From: Paracoccaceae bacterium
Lineage (GTDB): Bacteria; Pseudomonadota; Alphaproteobacteria; Rhodobacterales; Rhodobacteraceae
Length of the DNA stretch: 7,155 bases
Direction: 5' to 3'
NCBI GenBank assembly: GCA_002400675.1
Contig: NVQY01000123.1
Span: 1-7,155 of the forward strand
Translations under genes and position numbers: made by a program
The notes under the pieces: model-generated
Seen by the model: only the letters and a program-made list of their open reading frames with translations
What the model was told of the DNA's origin: nothing
Database searches by the model: none
In this document: positions 7,015 through 7,155 of the stretch, one piece after another
Layout: each line of letters starts with the position of its first letter
How positions within the stretch are numbered: position 1 is the first letter of the stretch

Positions 7015-7029
7015 GATTTGCCCCTTGCC

Positions 7030-7061
7030 AGTTTCGCGTTTTGTGAAACTAGCACGGTTTC
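7030..7061. promoter_or_regulatory. LysR-box-like operator array upstream of lysR
   Basis: AGTTTC (7030-7035) and GAAACT (7045-7050) form a 6-bp inverted repeat with a 9-bp spacer. It contains the T-N11-A pattern of LysR boxes (T7034, A7046). A third half-site GTTTC (7057-7061) follows 7 bp later in inverted orientation to the middle one. The array lies about 16-47 bp upstream of the lysR start codon, a fitting place for autoregulation. This is inferred from sequence symmetry only. Confidence 0.45.
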
Positions 7062-7094
7062 TGGTGGTGCGCGGAAAAAATTGCGGGGCTTGGG

Positions 7095-7144
7095 GCCGGT
7101 AGGGTGGGTGAAACCCACGCGTGGGTTTCACCCACCCTACCGGC
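7095..7144. repeat. 50-bp perfect palindrome, REP-like
   Basis: Bases 7095-7144 are perfectly self-complementary around the centre ACGCGT (7117-7122). Each arm carries its own small hairpin: GTGGGT-GAA-ACCCAC (7104-7118) on the left and GTGGGT-TTC-ACCCAC (7121-7135) on the right. The outer part is GCCGGTAGG and its complement. The element can therefore fold as one long cruciform or as two short hairpins inside an outer stem. The GTAGGGTGGGT core resembles dispersed extragenic palindromes that I recall from many proteobacterial genomes; that resemblance is from memory. It lies upstream of lysR and 11 bp from the window edge. Confidence 0.85.
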
Positions 7145-7155
7145 GTACTTCAGGT

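Overview
The window looks like a chromosomal housekeeping region of an alphaproteobacterium, most likely Rhodobacterales/Rhodobacteraceae. The evidence is high GC with GC-rich third positions, the close fit of the MeaB, L28, DUF3108 and HrpB proteins to what I know of that family, and an alphaproteobacterial-type CTTGAC promoter. I see no insertion sequence, phage gene, tRNA, rRNA or CRISPR array.

Layout. On the minus strand at the left, a DUF3108 periplasmic protein gene (2829-3560) is followed 41 bp downstream by an ATP-dependent helicase hrpB gene (start 2787). That reading frame stays open to the window edge. After about 779 residues it passes, with no stop and no frame change, from the HrpB C-terminal domain into the C-terminal part of an exonuclease III-type protein (bases 1 to about 462). 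Diverging from DUF3108 on the plus strand is meaB (3645-4640), the GTPase chaperone of B12-dependent methylmalonyl-CoA mutase, followed by terminator-like sequences. Next come a promoter and structured leader for rpmB (ribosomal protein L28, 4867-5157) and a SCO1/SenC copper chaperone gene (5239-5922). A LysR-family regulator gene (6049-7014, minus) converges on the SCO gene. Its upstream region holds a LysR-box-like array and then a 50-bp perfect palindrome (7095-7144) next to the right edge.

The genes do not form one pathway. They cover RNA helicase function, an unknown periplasmic role, mutase maintenance, translation, cytochrome oxidase copper supply and transcription control. I do not see an undescribed multi-gene system. 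The two features most worth a check sit at the two ends: the HrpB/exonuclease III junction, which is either a chimeric assembly or a real gene fusion, and the nested palindrome. A broken join at one end and a repeat at the other would also fit the window being a complete short assembled contig.
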